Positions 52,556 to 60,477 of a stretch of DNA of 64,000 nt are shown here, in pieces. This DNA comes from Paraburkholderia podalyriae (GTDB lineage: Bacteria > Pseudomonadota > Gammaproteobacteria > Burkholderiales > Burkholderiaceae): NCBI RefSeq assembly GCF_014397785.1, contig NZ_VZQQ01000002.1:1-64000 (forward strand), written 5' to 3'. The notes under the pieces were generated by a model. That model saw only the letters and a program-made list of their open reading frames with translations, ran no database searches and had not been told where the DNA came from. Every line of letters starts with the position of its first letter. Positions within the stretch are counted from its first letter, which is position 1. Made by a program: the position numbers and the translations under genes.

Positions 52556-53889
52556 AGTGTTTTGGCTGAATTCCGTGGGCTCGTGTTGCTAGCCGTTGAG
52601 GGTGTGGAGGGGCCGGCCGGGCTGCTGAGTTCCGGCCCGCCGCGCGCGGAGTCGGTCCTCGCGCTCCTCAGATGAAGGTAAGCGCCGTACAGCGCATGCG
52701 CGCTGCCGAATGCGCCGGCCTTGGTGACAATCCTGAGGTGCTCGCGGCCATGCGGACGCGCTACCGCGACGCCCGGCTCGATCTCCGACAGCAATTGCAA
52801 ACTGGCGATACCGACCGCGCTCAGCATCGCGCGCGCAGTTTCGCCGCCGGTGGCGATCAGTCCGCTGAGATGCGCAAACGATGGCGCAACGAGCGCCGCC
52901 AGCGCCTTCGACAGATGCGCACCTTCGGCCGGATTGAACGCTTCGTCGCGCCCGATTCGCAGCAGCAGATCGGTGCGTTCGCCAAGGTGAGCGGCGACGC
53001 GGGCCTGCCAGACCGGCCATTGCGGATGCCGCTCGGCGTCTCGCAGCAAGGCGGGCGGCACCACGATCTCGGCGATGCCCGCACGCTCGCGCAGCATCGC
53101 GCATTGCTGCTCCGAGACCGCCGAGAGGCTGCCGACAAGAATCAGCACCGCGCCGTCCTGCCGGTACATCTGCCGCGGCGCCGCGTTTTGGTCCGGCGCG
53201 GGCGCGGACTGGCCGCTCACTAAAGCCAGCTCGCGAGCCAGTCCGCCGGAGCCGACCCAGAAGAACGCGCCGTCGAGCGACGCCGTGGCCTCGGCGAGCG
53301 CCCTGAGGTCCGCATCGGTTTGCGCATCGACGACCAGCGCCTGCATGCCGCCGCGCATCATTGTGCCGATGGTCTCGCGCAATGCCTGCCGATCGCCGCG
53401 CAGCGCCGCGACCCTCAGCAGCGCCGTGTTGAGGCCCGCGGACTCCAGCATCGTCGCGAGATCGGCAGAACGTTCAGCGTGTTCGAGCTGCCAGGTTTCG
53501 GTCTCTTCGAGCGGAATGCCGTGCACGAAGACCCGGCCGTCACACACAGTACGCCCGGTTGCCGGGTAAGCCGGCGCGACAATGGCAAGCCCCGCGAGCG
53601 GCTGCAAGCCGGCGACTTCGGCGGCCCAGTTGCCGCGCAAGGTGGAATCGATTTTTTTGTACAACCGGCAGGCCGGCGCGCCGTATACCTGCCACGCCGC
53701 GCCCGTGCAACGTGCCGCGTCAGCGGGCGACATACGGCGCGTGTCAGTATCCACCGCGATCACTTCGGAGTGCAGCGTCGCCTGCGCCGCCGTGAGGCTC
53801 ACCGCCGTGCGCAGACCAGCAGCGGCGAAGGCAATCGCGCAATCGGCGGCGCCGGACAGGTCGTCGGCGACGATCACAAGTTTAGTCAT
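52552..53889 (-). CDS. dtnK: DUF1537 four-carbon acid sugar kinase (DtnK-like)
   Basis: The start at ATG 53889 gives MTKLVIVADDLSGAADCAIA, the usual start; 445 residues. DUF1537 marks: YKKIDSTLRGNWAAEVAGL, WVGSGGLARELA and IATGGETARAML (nucleotide-binding GG-E elements). These kinases phosphorylate D-threonate, L-threonate or D-erythronate at O4. The PdxA2 partner points to D-threonate or D-erythronate. The last 35 residues are a Ser/Pro-rich tail beyond the usual domain. It starts two bases after the permease stop. Confidence 0.85.
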   Translation of the reverse strand: MTKLVIVADDLSGAADCAIAFAAAGLRTAVSLTAAQATLHSEVIAVDTDTRRMSPADAARCTGAAWQVYGAPACRLYKKIDSTLRGNWAAEVAGLQPLAGLAIVAPAYPATGRTVCDGRVFVHGIPLEETETWQLEHAERSADLATMLESAGLNTALLRVAALRGDRQALRETIGTMMRGGMQALVVDAQTDADLRALAEATASLDGAFFWVGSGGLARELALVSGQSAPAPDQNAAPRQMYRQDGAVLILVGSLSAVSEQQCAMLRERAGIAEIVVPPALLRDAERHPQWPVWQARVAAHLGERTDLLLRIGRDEAFNPAEGAHLSKALAALVAPSFAHLSGLIATGGETARAMLSAVGIASLQLLSEIEPGVAVARPHGREHLRIVTKAGAFGSAHALYGAYLHLRSARTDSARGGPELSSPAGPSTPSTASNTSPRNSAKTL

Positions 53890-53891
53890 GC

Positions 53892-54884
53892 TCAACGTGT
53901 CGCTCCGACGGTCGAGTCTCTCGCTTCCGTGCGCGTGGCGACACGCTTTGCGACAGCCGCGGTGAGTATGGGCGAGACGATGGCCGTCACGACCACGCAC
54001 GCGGCAACCAGCAGCGTCGCACTTTTGGCGGCTTCAGCGTAGACCGGATTGGCCGCGGCGATCAGCGCGGGCACCGCCGCGCCGTTGCCCGCCGTGTTGG
54101 CGGCCGCCACCCCAGCGACACCCGTGCCGCCCGTCAGCCGATCGGTCAGGTAAAGGGGAATGCCCGTGACGATCACCACGGCAATGCCGAGGCCGATGCC
54201 CAGCAGGCCCGCTTGCCATACCTTGTGCAGGTCGAGGCTCGCACCGAGCGCCAACGCGAAGAACGGAATCATGACCGGCACGGCGCGGCCAAGAAAGGCG
54301 CGCATTTCCCGGTCGAGATTGCCCAGCAGCATGCCGGCCGCCAGCGGCAGGACGCTGCCGATCAGCGTCTGCCAGGGAAACGCCGAAAGCCCGGCCACGC
54401 CGAGCGTGACCATGGTGAGGAACGGGCCGGATTCGAGCGACATGATCGTGTACGCGCCGACGTCTTCAGATTTGCCATATTGCCCCATCAACGCCATGTA
54501 GAGGCCGCCGTTGGTGTCGTTCATCGCGGCGACCACCGCGAGCGTCGACATTCCGGCGAACAGTCCGGAGGAGACGGGCATCTCGCCAAGAAAATGGCCC
54601 AGCACGAAACCGACGACAATCGCCGTCCCCACCTTCGCGGCAAACAGCGCGCCGCCCTTTTTCAGCAGATAGGGCGTCGCCTTGATATCGATGGACGAGC
54701 CCATGCACACGTAGAACACAGCAAGGATAGGCAACGCACCCGTAAACAGCGCATTCGTGAAGGAACCGAAGAATTTCGGCATGCCCGGCAGAAAGGTGGC
54801 GATGACTGCGCCGAGCAGGAGCGGGACGATCATCATTCCGCCGGGTACGCGTTCGATTGCGCGCTTGATGGGTAGTTGGGCCAT
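53892..54884 (-). CDS. KdgT-family permease (2-keto-3-deoxygluconate type), acid-sugar uptake
   Basis: 330 residues from ATG 54884, with about ten membrane segments, starting [20 protein letters not shown]. KdgT-like features: [38 protein letters not shown], and [13 protein letters not shown]. The family carries 2-keto-3-deoxygluconate and related acid sugars with protons. As first gene of an operon with a DUF1537 kinase and PdxA2 it should import threonate or erythronate. Confidence 0.87.
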   Translation of the reverse strand: MAQLPIKRAIERVPGGMMIVPLLLGAVIATFLPGMPKFFGSFTNALFTGALPILAVFYVCMGSSIDIKATPYLLKKGGALFAAKVGTAIVVGFVLGHFLGEMPVSSGLFAGMSTLAVVAAMNDTNGGLYMALMGQYGKSEDVGAYTIMSLESGPFLTMVTLGVAGLSAFPWQTLIGSVLPLAAGMLLGNLDREMRAFLGRAVPVMIPFFALALGASLDLHKVWQAGLLGIGLGIAVVIVTGIPLYLTDRLTGGTGVAGVAAANTAGNGAAVPALIAAANPVYAEAAKSATLLVAACVVVTAIVSPILTAAVAKRVATRTEARDSTVGATR

Positions 54885-54903
54885 AGTTGTCTCAAGGTTG
54901 TTT

Positions 54904-54920
54904 GTGATCGATATGATCAC
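54904..54920. promoter_or_regulatory. Palindrome upstream of the acid-sugar operon
   Basis: GTGATC (54904-54909) and GATCAC (54915-54920) are perfect arms 20 bases before the permease start. It adjoins the DeoR-type operator at 54924. Could be an extra operator half or a separate site. Confidence 0.45.
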
Positions 54921-54923
54921 TTT

Positions 54924-54942
54924 AATGATCGATTCAATCATT
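54924..54942. promoter_or_regulatory. DeoR-type operator A
   Basis: AATGAT and ATCATT arms around CGATTCA. Its 15-bp core TGATCGATTCAATCA (54926-54940) recurs exactly in the larger palindrome at 55042-55066. Placed at the promoter side of the permease gene. Confidence 0.7.
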
Positions 54943-55041
54943 TATGAGTGTACGCCCGCCCTCCGCTTCGCGCAAATATTTCTGGAATAACCCTTTTTAT
55001 AGCCGACATTTTGAAAATTTTGGGGCGATGGGCTTCCCGCC

Positions 55042-55066
55042 TGAATTGATCGATTCAATCAATTCA
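55042..55066. promoter_or_regulatory. DeoR-type operator B
   Basis: TGAATTGAT (55042-55050) and ATCAATTCA (55058-55066) are perfect 9-bp arms around CGATTCA. The core matches operator A, 121 bp away, about 11.5 helical turns, so looping between the two by the DeoR-type protein is possible. Confidence 0.72.
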
Positions 55067-55218
55067 GTCAATTTAACGCAGCAGGCCTGCAGCCGCAGGC
55101 GGGCACATTCGCGCGGCGCACACCTGCCTGCCCCGCCCCATTGCCCCGCCAGCCCGTTTGATTACACTTACGCGATTCGACGCCTTTACACGGCGCACCA
55201 CCCAGGCAAACCATCACC

Positions 55219-55983
55219 ATGAAAGTTACGAACCGCCGCGAGGCAATGCTGCAGGCCGTCCTCTCCGGCATGACCGATGTCAGCGCGTTGTGCGAGCACT
55301 TCGGCATGTCCGAGGCGACGGTTCGCCGCGACCTGCGCGCGCTCGCCGACGAACGGCGCATCGTGCGCACCTACGGAGGCGCGGCCGCTTCGCTCGGTAT
55401 TCACGAACCCGAGGAATCGCTCGATAGCCGCCGCGAGAGTTTTCGCGAGCAAAAGGAGGCCATCGCGCGCGTGGCCGTGAGCCATGTGCAGGATGGCGAC
55501 GCCATCTTTCTCGACGGCGGCACCACCACCGCGGCAATGGCACGTTTGCTCGCCGGCCGTCGCGAGGTTCGCGTTGTGACCAACAATCTGTTGGCCGTCA
55601 ACACGCTCGCTGCGAGCGAAGTGCCCGTCACGCTGATCGGCGGCGATCTGCGTCCCACCAGCATGAGCACGCTCGGCCCGCTTGCGCAGCTTGCCTTGAG
55701 CCGCCTGTCCGTCGACAAGGCATTTCTCGGCGCGGACGGCGTGGTGGCTGACCGAGGCCTCTGCGAGGCGTCAGCGGAGCAGGCCTACCTGAAGGAATGC
55801 GTCATCAGGCAGGCTGCCCAACTCTTCGTACTGGTCACCTCGCACAAGCTGGACCGCGCAAGCCAGCAACACTGGACACCGCTCGAACGCGAGTGGACGC
55901 TCGTGACCGATGCCCGTCGCGACGCACCTGAGATGACCTCATTCCTGTTGCACGGCGAGGTGACCGTCGAGACGGCGCGGTAG
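55219..55983 (+). CDS. DeoR/GlpR-family regulator of the acid-sugar operon
   Basis: 254 residues: an N-terminal DeoR helix-turn-helix (MTDVSALCEHFGMSEATVRR DL region), followed by the sugar-phosphate sensor domain (AIFLDGGTTTAAMARLL, VVTNNLLAVNTLA, FLGADGV). It diverges from the permease-kinase-PdxA2 operon across a 334-base gap that contains two copies of a 15-bp palindromic core. It most likely represses the operon until a phosphorylated acid sugar accumulates. Confidence 0.9.
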   Translation: MKVTNRREAMLQAVLSGMTDVSALCEHFGMSEATVRRDLRALADERRIVRTYGGAAASLGIHEPEESLDSRRESFREQKEAIARVAVSHVQDGDAIFLDGGTTTAAMARLLAGRREVRVVTNNLLAVNTLAASEVPVTLIGGDLRPTSMSTLGPLAQLALSRLSVDKAFLGADGVVADRGLCEASAEQAYLKECVIRQAAQLFVLVTSHKLDRASQQHWTPLEREWTLVTDARRDAPEMTSFLLHGEVTVETAR

Positions 55984-56030
55984 CATGGGCACATTGACTG
56001 CCAGGTATAACGGCTGCATCGAGTCGCTGT

Positions 56031-56432
56031 TCAACTCGGCCTGCGAGCAATGAAGTCAATTTCGACGAGCGCGTCACGCGCCAATCCAGTTACGCCGATA
56101 CAGGTCCGCGCCGGCAATCTCCCGGTCGGAAAATAAGCTGCATAGACCGCGTTCATCGTCGCATAATCCCGTTTGAATTCGGTCAGGAAAATCCGCGCCG
56201 AAAGGACATGTTCTAGGCCCAGCCCCATCCCTTTCAACACCAGTATCAGATTGTCCATGACTCGCGTCGTCTGGGCGGCCACGCCTTCGGGAAGCGGTGC
56301 GTTGTCATCCTCCGGCGACGTTGGCATCTGGCCTGTGAGAAACACCCAGCCGTCGTGCTCGGTTGCATGGGAGAAAGGGCCTACCGGTGTCGGGCCGCCC
56401 TCGACCATCCAGAATTTTGTAGATACATCCAT
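56031..56432 (-). CDS. RidA/YjgF-family enamine/imine deaminase
   Basis: The start at ATG 56432 follows CGGAG; 133 residues, normal for the family. Marks: PVGPFSHATEHDGWVFLTGQ, VMDNLILVLKGMGL and the end LPARTCIGVTGLARDALVEI, carrying the arginine that holds the substrate carboxylate in RidA enzymes. RidA members hydrolyse reactive enamines or imines, and related members act in pyrimidine and amide catabolism. It ends the amidase operon, 77 bases after the AraC-amidase gene. Confidence 0.88.
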   Translation of the reverse strand: MDVSTKFWMVEGGPTPVGPFSHATEHDGWVFLTGQMPTSPEDDNAPLPEGVAAQTTRVMDNLILVLKGMGLGLEHVLSARIFLTEFKRDYATMNAVYAAYFPTGRLPARTCIGVTGLARDALVEIDFIARRPS

Positions 56433-56509
56433 TCGAGGTAACTCCGGAAAAAGGAAAGCACCGTGCGCACCGCTTCGGCAGACCGATCGCGCACGCACGA
56501 CAAGATGAT

Positions 56510-58921
56510 TTATTCCGCGAACAAGGCTTTGCGGATGATCGCGTGCACACCCCAGTTGCCGTCGACGACCTGTGTCACACCAAAGTCGACTGCGACCGAC
56601 ATCAACGAGATTGCTTCGTCTTCGGTAAGGCCCTTGGTCGTCATCAGAAAGCGGCGCGTCTTGATGAACGCGTCACGCATCGCGAGATCCAGCGTCGACT
56701 TCTCGTAGACCTTGCTCTGCGCGTGCGTGCCGAATTCAGCCAGATAGTTAGCATGACTGAATCCATGCAGCACCCACTCGTCGGCGGTTTCGACGAGCGG
56801 ATACGTGAGATCCGCATACGGTTGGCCGGCCAAAGTCGCTCTCTTGTGCAATATCAGTTGGAACTCGCCGGTCAGCGAGCATTCGATCGCCGTCCCACAT
56901 AGCTCGGAATCGCCCTGCGATGCGTGCGGATCCCCGACCGACAGCAATGCGCCGGGAACACCCACTGGCAGATAGACGCTCGCCCCCTGCGCGACGCGCC
57001 AGTTGTCCAGGTTGCCGCCGAACGCGGACGGCGGAATCGAGTCGATGAGACCGTCCTGTTGCGGCGCGACCGCGATCAGACCGAAATGCGGGCGCACCGG
57101 AATCTTGACGCCCTTGAGAATTCCATAATTTTCCTCAACGGTGGAATGATCGACCGGAACGCCCGGATAGTCGATGGTCGGATGCACGACGCCGAACGGA
57201 TCGCGTTGCGGCGTCCAGCGGTAGTTGTAGACCGCGCGCGCAAAGGGCGTGCCCTGGTCCGGCCGGGGCTCCGCGTCGAGTTCATAAATCGTGACGACTT
57301 CGCGCGGTTTAGGCTCGGTCAACAATTCACGGTAATGGAAACCCCACCACGCGGCCGCATTGCTGCCAAACGCCCGCCCGCTGAATTGCGGATTCGCGCA
57401 GCGCCGCGGATGCACCTCGAGGATCCTGACTTCCAGTATGTCGCCCGGCTCGGCGCCACGTACCGCAATCGGGCCGGTGCAGATATGCACCCCAAACCCT
57501 TCGCCTGCGCCTCGACCGTAGATCGATGCGTCGATCGGTCCGGCGCCGCGCCGGTTCACGTTTTTGCGCTCGGCGGTCCAGTGGAACACGCTTTCAGCGC
57601 CTGGATCGCCGGCCACCATACGCGCCCAGTCGTCCGACGCATGCTGCGTCAGTGTCTCGATCGTCACGCTATCGCCGCTGTCGACTTCGAGCACCGGCTT
57701 CAGGTCGTGTGAGAAATAGCCCCAATGTACCGTGTTGGCCGTTGCACGCAACAGATGGTGGCGCGGCCGGCCGGACCGGCTGCCGATTGCCTGCCTCGAG
57801 CCGGTTCGCGAGTCGACGGGGCGACTGGCCACGATCGCACCGGCAGAGTCGAGCGTTGCTTCGCGCGACGACGCTTTCGCGGGAACCAGCAGCGCATCCG
57901 TGTTGAGCGGCAATCCGCGCGAAATGCGCTGCACCACTTGCCGGGCCAGATCGAGGCTCGCTTCATGACGGAAGGCGCGCGGCGACGTCTTGTACTGCTC
58001 GCGAAACGCACGGCTGAAATGCGCGGGATCGTTGAAGCCCCAACGAAAACAGATATCCGAAATCGACGTCTTTTCGTGGAGCGGATCGACGAGTTCGGCC
58101 CTGCAGCGTTCAAGGCGGCTGAGCCGCAAATACGTGGAGAAGCTCTGGCCGGCAGTTTCGAACAGCTTTTGCAGGTAGCGCTGCGAGACGCGCTCCTCTG
58201 CGGCGAGACGCGTGAGACTGATGTTGGGGTCGCCCAGTTGCGCATCGATACTGCGGCACACGCGCGAGAAGATGGCCGCCTGTGACGATGTCAGTCCGCT
58301 AATCGGCGTTTCGCGCTGTTGCACGGACAGAATCGCCACCAGAAACTCGACCAGTGCGAGCTCAAGCGGACGCAGGTCGTTGGCGGACAACGTCTCCACG
58401 CCTTCCGCAAGCGACGCAAGAAAGCCGGAAAACACATGCCCGACACCGGCATCTCCGGCGATCCGGCCGGCGTTCATCGACGATGCAAACAGCCGCCCCC
58501 TGATCGCCGAGCGCGGTACACGCGCGACAAATGCGCGGAAATCGGTCGCGAACAGCAGCGAGGCGCCTTCGCCCGACGGCAGAAAGACGAGGTCGTTCAC
58601 TGCCAGAGGCTGACGTCCGCTGTTGGCCTGCAGCGTCGCCACACCGTCAAGGTGCAGCACAATCAGCACGCCGTCGCCACCGGCAGCATTCGGTTCGAGC
58701 GTCTGCGCCACCGACGCCAGCAGGCCCAGATCGAAACCGCCGGGCGACCGCTGCGCGACGATCGTGCCACGCAACGCCCGCACAGAAGCAATCGCACCGC
58801 TACGCCACCCCATCGTGTCAAGCGCTTTAACCCACGCGCGAAGCCGTTCGGCCTCCGAATAGGACTCGGTAGTAAAGCGCAGCAACTCCAACGTTGACTC
58901 CAGAACAGACGCCCGTCGCAC
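56510..58921 (-). CDS. AraC-type regulator fused to an acetamidase/formamidase domain
   Basis: One uninterrupted frame. The start is placed at GTG 58921 because AraC-type homology begins at once (VLESTLELLRFTTESYSEAE); upstream codons look non-coding. The 803-residue product has an AraC-binding-like sensor (about 5-215), a double helix-turn-helix at about 222-318 (ISLTRLAAEERVSQRYLQKL, ISDICFRWGFNDPAHFSRAF), a 70-residue Arg/Ser-rich linker, and from about 388 a full FmdA/AmdA amidase domain (TVHWGYFSHDLKPVLEVDSG to DGNWGVHAIIRKALF). The amidase part is a paralogue of the neighbouring gene at 59163. Family members of the two halves are normally separate proteins. There is no internal ATG at the domain border, and no stop or frameshift. 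Confidence 0.85.
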   Translation of the reverse strand: MRRASVLESTLELLRFTTESYSEAERLRAWVKALDTMGWRSGAIASVRALRGTIVAQRSPGGFDLGLLASVAQTLEPNAAGGDGVLIVLHLDGVATLQANSGRQPLAVNDLVFLPSGEGASLLFATDFRAFVARVPRSAIRGRLFASSMNAGRIAGDAGVGHVFSGFLASLAEGVETLSANDLRPLELALVEFLVAILSVQQRETPISGLTSSQAAIFSRVCRSIDAQLGDPNISLTRLAAEERVSQRYLQKLFETAGQSFSTYLRLSRLERCRAELVDPLHEKTSISDICFRWGFNDPAHFSRAFREQYKTSPRAFRHEASLDLARQVVQRISRGLPLNTDALLVPAKASSREATLDSAGAIVASRPVDSRTGSRQAIGSRSGRPRHHLLRATANTVHWGYFSHDLKPVLEVDSGDSVTIETLTQHASDDWARMVAGDPGAESVFHWTAERKNVNRRGAGPIDASIYGRGAGEGFGVHICTGPIAVRGAEPGDILEVRILEVHPRRCANPQFSGRAFGSNAAAWWGFHYRELLTEPKPREVVTIYELDAEPRPDQGTPFARAVYNYRWTPQRDPFGVVHPTIDYPGVPVDHSTVEENYGILKGVKIPVRPHFGLIAVAPQQDGLIDSIPPSAFGGNLDNWRVAQGASVYLPVGVPGALLSVGDPHASQGDSELCGTAIECSLTGEFQLILHKRATLAGQPYADLTYPLVETADEWVLHGFSHANYLAEFGTHAQSKVYEKSTLDLAMRDAFIKTRRFLMTTKGLTEDEAISLMSVAVDFGVTQVVDGNWGVHAIIRKALFAE

Positions 58922-59162
58922 GAGCGCAACGCCCGCTACCCGAGGACAGATTCGACGAGCGGTGCGGGCCGCCCAAAAAAGCAATAACCGCACCAACGCG
59001 GGTCGGGTGCATCGCGAGGGCGCGGCGCCCCGAGCGCCGGTGTCCGCCCGACCGCGATGATTGCGCGCGCAGGCACCAGCAACGCCCCTATGCACCGACC
59101 TGACGCATACGGGACGTCCGCGCACGCGCGCGGCGAATCGCCTGCGGCCCGAGCGGGACGTC

Positions 59163-60413
59163 TCAGCGGCCGGCGCCGCCGACAAAGACGTTCTTGCGAA
59201 TTGATCCATGCACACCCCAATTGCCGTCGACCACTTGTGTGACGCCGAAATCCGCGGCGACCGACATCAGCGCAATGGCCTCATCCTCGCTTAGCCTGTG
59301 CACGGTCATCAGGAAACGGCGCAGCTTGCGGAACGCGTCGCGCATTGCCTTGTCGAGGCTCGCGTGCTGTGCCACCTCGGTCTGTCCGGCCGGGCCGAGT
59401 TCCGCCAGGTAGTTGGCGAAAGTGAATCCGTACACCGACCATTGGTCGTCGGTTTCCAGCATCGGGTGCGTGAGGCCTTCGAGAATCGTGCCGCCGAGGT
59501 CATTCTTCTTGTGCAGCACGAACTCGAAGTCGCCGGTGAGCGAGGTTTCGATCGCCGTACCGCCAAGTTCGCTGTCACCCTGCGCCGCATGAGGATCGCC
59601 GACAGAAAAGAATGCGCCTTCGACCGCGACCGGGTAATACATCCGCGCACCTTTTCCGACGCGCCAATCGTCGATATTGCCGCCGGTGTAGCTGGGCGGA
59701 ATCGAGCTGACATAGTCGAGTTCCGCCGGCGCGAGCCCCATCGTGCCGAAATGCAGCCTGGCCGGCACCTTCACGTTCGGCAGGATGTTCTCGCGTTTGT
59801 TCACCAGCGTAGGGTCGACCTTGACGCCCGGGTAATCGATCATCGCGTGGACCACGCCGTCCGGGTCGGTTTGCGGCGTCCACACGTAGTTGTAGACCGC
59901 ACGCGCAAATGGCTCGCCCGAGGTATCGAGCTCGAAGATCGTCACGACTTCACGGGGCTTCGGCTCCTCGATGAGATCGTGGTAATGAAAGCCCCACGAT
60001 GCGGCGACATTCGAACCGAAACAACGGCCGCGATAGCACGCATTGCAGCTCGGCCGCGGGCGCACGTCGAGGATTCGCACTTCGAGCACGTCGCCCGGCT
60101 CGGCCCCTTCGATCGCGACCGGCCCGGTCAGCAGATGCACGCCGACACCTTCGCCCGAGCCGAGCGTAAACGGTCCATCGGTTGGCCCCGCGCCCCGGCG
60201 CGGCATGGCCTTGTGCTCGCGGGTCCACTGAAAGATGCTTTCGGCGCCGGGGTCGCCCGCGACCATCCGTTCGTGGTCGTCGTTCGCATGGTGGGTCAGC
60301 GTCTCGATGGTGACCCGGTCGCCGGAACGCAGCGTCAACGCGGGCGCGACCTGCTTGCTGAAGTAACCCCAATGAACCGTTTCAGGCGAAACCGGGAGTG
60401 TATGGTGCTTCAT
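59163..60413 (-). CDS. fmdA: Acetamidase/formamidase (FmdA/AmdA family)
   Basis: 416 residues, full family length. Features: TVHWGYFSKQVAPALTLRSG near the start, MVAGDPGAESIFQW, FGSNVAASWGFHYHDL, FSVGDPHAAQGDSELGGTAI and the end DGNWGVHGSIRKNVF. Family enzymes release ammonia from formamide, acetamide or related short amides, often as a nitrogen source. It lies between an amino-acid-type ABC gene (64-base gap) and the AraC-amidase fusion. The true substrate may be a larger amide delivered by that transporter. Confidence 0.9.
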   Translation of the reverse strand: MKHHTLPVSPETVHWGYFSKQVAPALTLRSGDRVTIETLTHHANDDHERMVAGDPGAESIFQWTREHKAMPRRGAGPTDGPFTLGSGEGVGVHLLTGPVAIEGAEPGDVLEVRILDVRPRPSCNACYRGRCFGSNVAASWGFHYHDLIEEPKPREVVTIFELDTSGEPFARAVYNYVWTPQTDPDGVVHAMIDYPGVKVDPTLVNKRENILPNVKVPARLHFGTMGLAPAELDYVSSIPPSYTGGNIDDWRVGKGARMYYPVAVEGAFFSVGDPHAAQGDSELGGTAIETSLTGDFEFVLHKKNDLGGTILEGLTHPMLETDDQWSVYGFTFANYLAELGPAGQTEVAQHASLDKAMRDAFRKLRRFLMTVHRLSEDEAIALMSVAADFGVTQVVDGNWGVHGSIRKNVFVGGAGR

Positions 60414-60477
60414 GTCTGTTCGAACCTCGTAAGACGCCCGGCACGAACGGCCGGGCGATGCTGAATGGCGCGCGCCG

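Noticed and set aside
58922..59215. N-terminal extension of the AraC-amidase fusion to an ATG at 59215
   Set aside because: The extra 98 residues are Arg/Ala-rich without homology, and would overlap the end of the neighbouring amidase gene in another frame.
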